Origin: an uncultured Collinsella sp.
GTDB taxonomy: Bacteria > Actinomycetota > Coriobacteriia > Coriobacteriales > Coriobacteriaceae
Direction: 5' to 3'
Assembly: GCA_900548815.1 (NCBI GenBank)
Contig: URLR01000050.1
Span: 1 to 14,441 of the forward strand
DNA: 14,441 bases
A program made the position numbers and the translations under genes. Positions 14,023-14,441 of this stretch are shown here, piece by piece. Position 1 is the stretch's first letter. Each line of letters begins with the position of its first letter. The notes beneath the pieces were generated by a model. The model saw only the letters and a list, made by a program, of their open reading frames with translations. It did not search any database and was not told the origin of the DNA.

Positions 14023-14084
14023 GACTATAAGACGCGATGCGTTAACAGCAGCGACTACTTGCGATGCGCGCGATAGAACTCGAT
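13991..14084 (-). repeat. Duplicated pgi 3' end (proximal copy, part of the live gene)
   Basis: This is the partner of the repeat at 10488-10580: pgi codons for IEFYRAHRK, the stop and the terminator. In the integration model this copy came with the element and restored the pgi reading frame. That would explain the synonymous differences from the distal copy. Confidence 0.6.
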
Positions 14085-14393
14085 AAGCGCCTGAGTCGAA
14101 GCGTCCTGCTCGGCCTTGGCGGCATCGTCGTGGAAGGCCGGGGTGATCTGCTTGGCAAGCTGCTTGCCCAGCTCGACGCCCCACTGGTCGTAGGAGTCGA
14201 TGCCCCAGACCGTGCCCTCGACAAACGTGATGTGCTCGTACAGGGCGATGAGCTCGCCGAGCGCGAACGGGGTCAACGTGTCGCCGAAGATCGAGGTCGT
14301 CGGACGGTTGCCCTCAAAGCAGCGGGCCGGGACGATCTGCTCGGGCGTGCCCTCGGCGCGCACCTCATCGGCCGTCTTACCAAAGGCGAGCGC
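14055..14393 (-). CDS. pgi: Glucose-6-phosphate isomerase, C-terminal part only
   Basis: The last 112 residues of phosphoglucose isomerase are present, and the rest lies beyond the contig end. Recognisable family segments are AFGKTADEVRAEG, EGNRPTTSI (substrate-binding region), and WGIDSYDQWGVELGKQLAKQI, which is the conserved C-terminal signature of the family with the catalytic-site lysine. The enzyme interconverts glucose 6-phosphate and fructose 6-phosphate in glycolysis. Genomic sequence stops at 14393. The apparent N-terminal residues MYKRQ read from beyond that point are translated adapter. The gene ends at the TAG at 14055-14057, with a terminator 33 bp downstream. Its 3' end is duplicated at 10488-10580. 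Confidence 0.93.
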   Translation of the reverse strand, partial: ALAFGKTADEVRAEGTPEQIVPARCFEGNRPTTSIFGDTLTPFALGELIALYEHITFVEGTVWGIDSYDQWGVELGKQLAKQITPAFHDDAAKAEQDASTQALIEFYRAHRK

Positions 14394-14441
14394 CTGTCTC
14401 TTATACACATCTGACGCTGCCGACGATAAGGCTCGTGTAGA
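14394..14441 (+). other. Illumina Nextera adapter contamination
   Basis: Bases 14394-14412 are the Tn5 mosaic-end reverse complement CTGTCTCTTATACACATCT. Next comes GACGCTGCCGACGA (14413-14426), the Nextera i5-side adapter. Bases 14427-14434 (TAAGGCTC) sit where an 8-base i5 index belongs; their reverse complement GAGCCTTA matches an index I recall as Nextera XT S521. The final GTGTAGA begins the P5 primer complement. This is library sequence, not genome. Confidence 0.98.

Larger units (their letters stand above)
10581..14084 (+). mobile_element. Candidate integrated element at the 3' end of pgi
   Basis: The block lies between two direct copies of the pgi 3' end. It contains three plus-strand genes: an unknown protein, a ClpP-like protease and a VirD4-like ATPase, preceded by a long leader. 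Integration by site-specific recombination into the pgi 3' end would leave exactly this layout, with the element supplying a synonymous replacement end and its own terminator. No integrase, relaxase, VirB4 or replication gene is inside, so the element would have to be decayed, internally deleted, or mobilised in trans. An alternative is homologous exchange between strains with breakpoints at pgi. Confidence 0.45.

Noticed and set aside
14394..14408. MYKRQ as the beginning of a complete short protein
   Set aside because: These codons are translated Tn5 mosaic-end adapter, and the real gene continues off the contig.

Overview
The window looks like one contig end from a high-GC human-gut coriobacterium, most likely Collinsella. 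This rests on GC-rich third positions, strong AAGGAGG-type ribosome-binding sites, and the gene set. It is an inference, since no marker gene is complete here. The last 48 bases (14394-14441) are not biological: they are Illumina Nextera adapter plus an index, so genomic sequence ends at 14393 inside pgi.

Left part (1-7830): a 5'-truncated TatD-family hydrolase is followed by an AT-rich intergenic block framed by a 30-bp inverted repeat. Then comes a minus-strand operon for Amadori-product (fructoselysine-type) catabolism. In transcription order it runs YfcC-family transporter, YtcJ-like amidohydrolase, FrlC epimerase, FrlB deglycase and FrlD kinase. A GntR/UTRA regulator sits just upstream on the same strand and is broken by a one-base frameshift. 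The set implies uptake of a glycated amino compound, possible trimming by the amidohydrolase, epimerisation, phosphorylation by FrlD, and cleavage by FrlB to glucose 6-phosphate and the free amine. The operon has a credible promoter, with a tandem 9-bp repeat at the expected start point.

Middle (7881-10270): two HAD-family phosphatases and deoxyribose-phosphate aldolase (deoC), all on the minus strand and separated by hairpin terminators or short gaps.

Right part (10488-14393): a roughly 3.5-kb plus-strand block lies between two copies of the 3' end of pgi. One copy ends the genuine pgi gene. The other is a fossil of nine codons, the stop codon and the pgi terminator. This is the footprint expected of an element that integrated into the 3' end of pgi. 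The block carries a long leader (promoter-like site, nested helices, 18-nt CA-rich repeats), an unrecognised 296-aa protein, a ClpP-like serine protease with an intact catalytic triad, and an overlapping VirD4/TraG-like ATPase with no membrane anchor. No integrase, relaxase or VirB4 lies inside it. The most novel candidate in the window is this compact protease-ATPase cassette with its structured leader.
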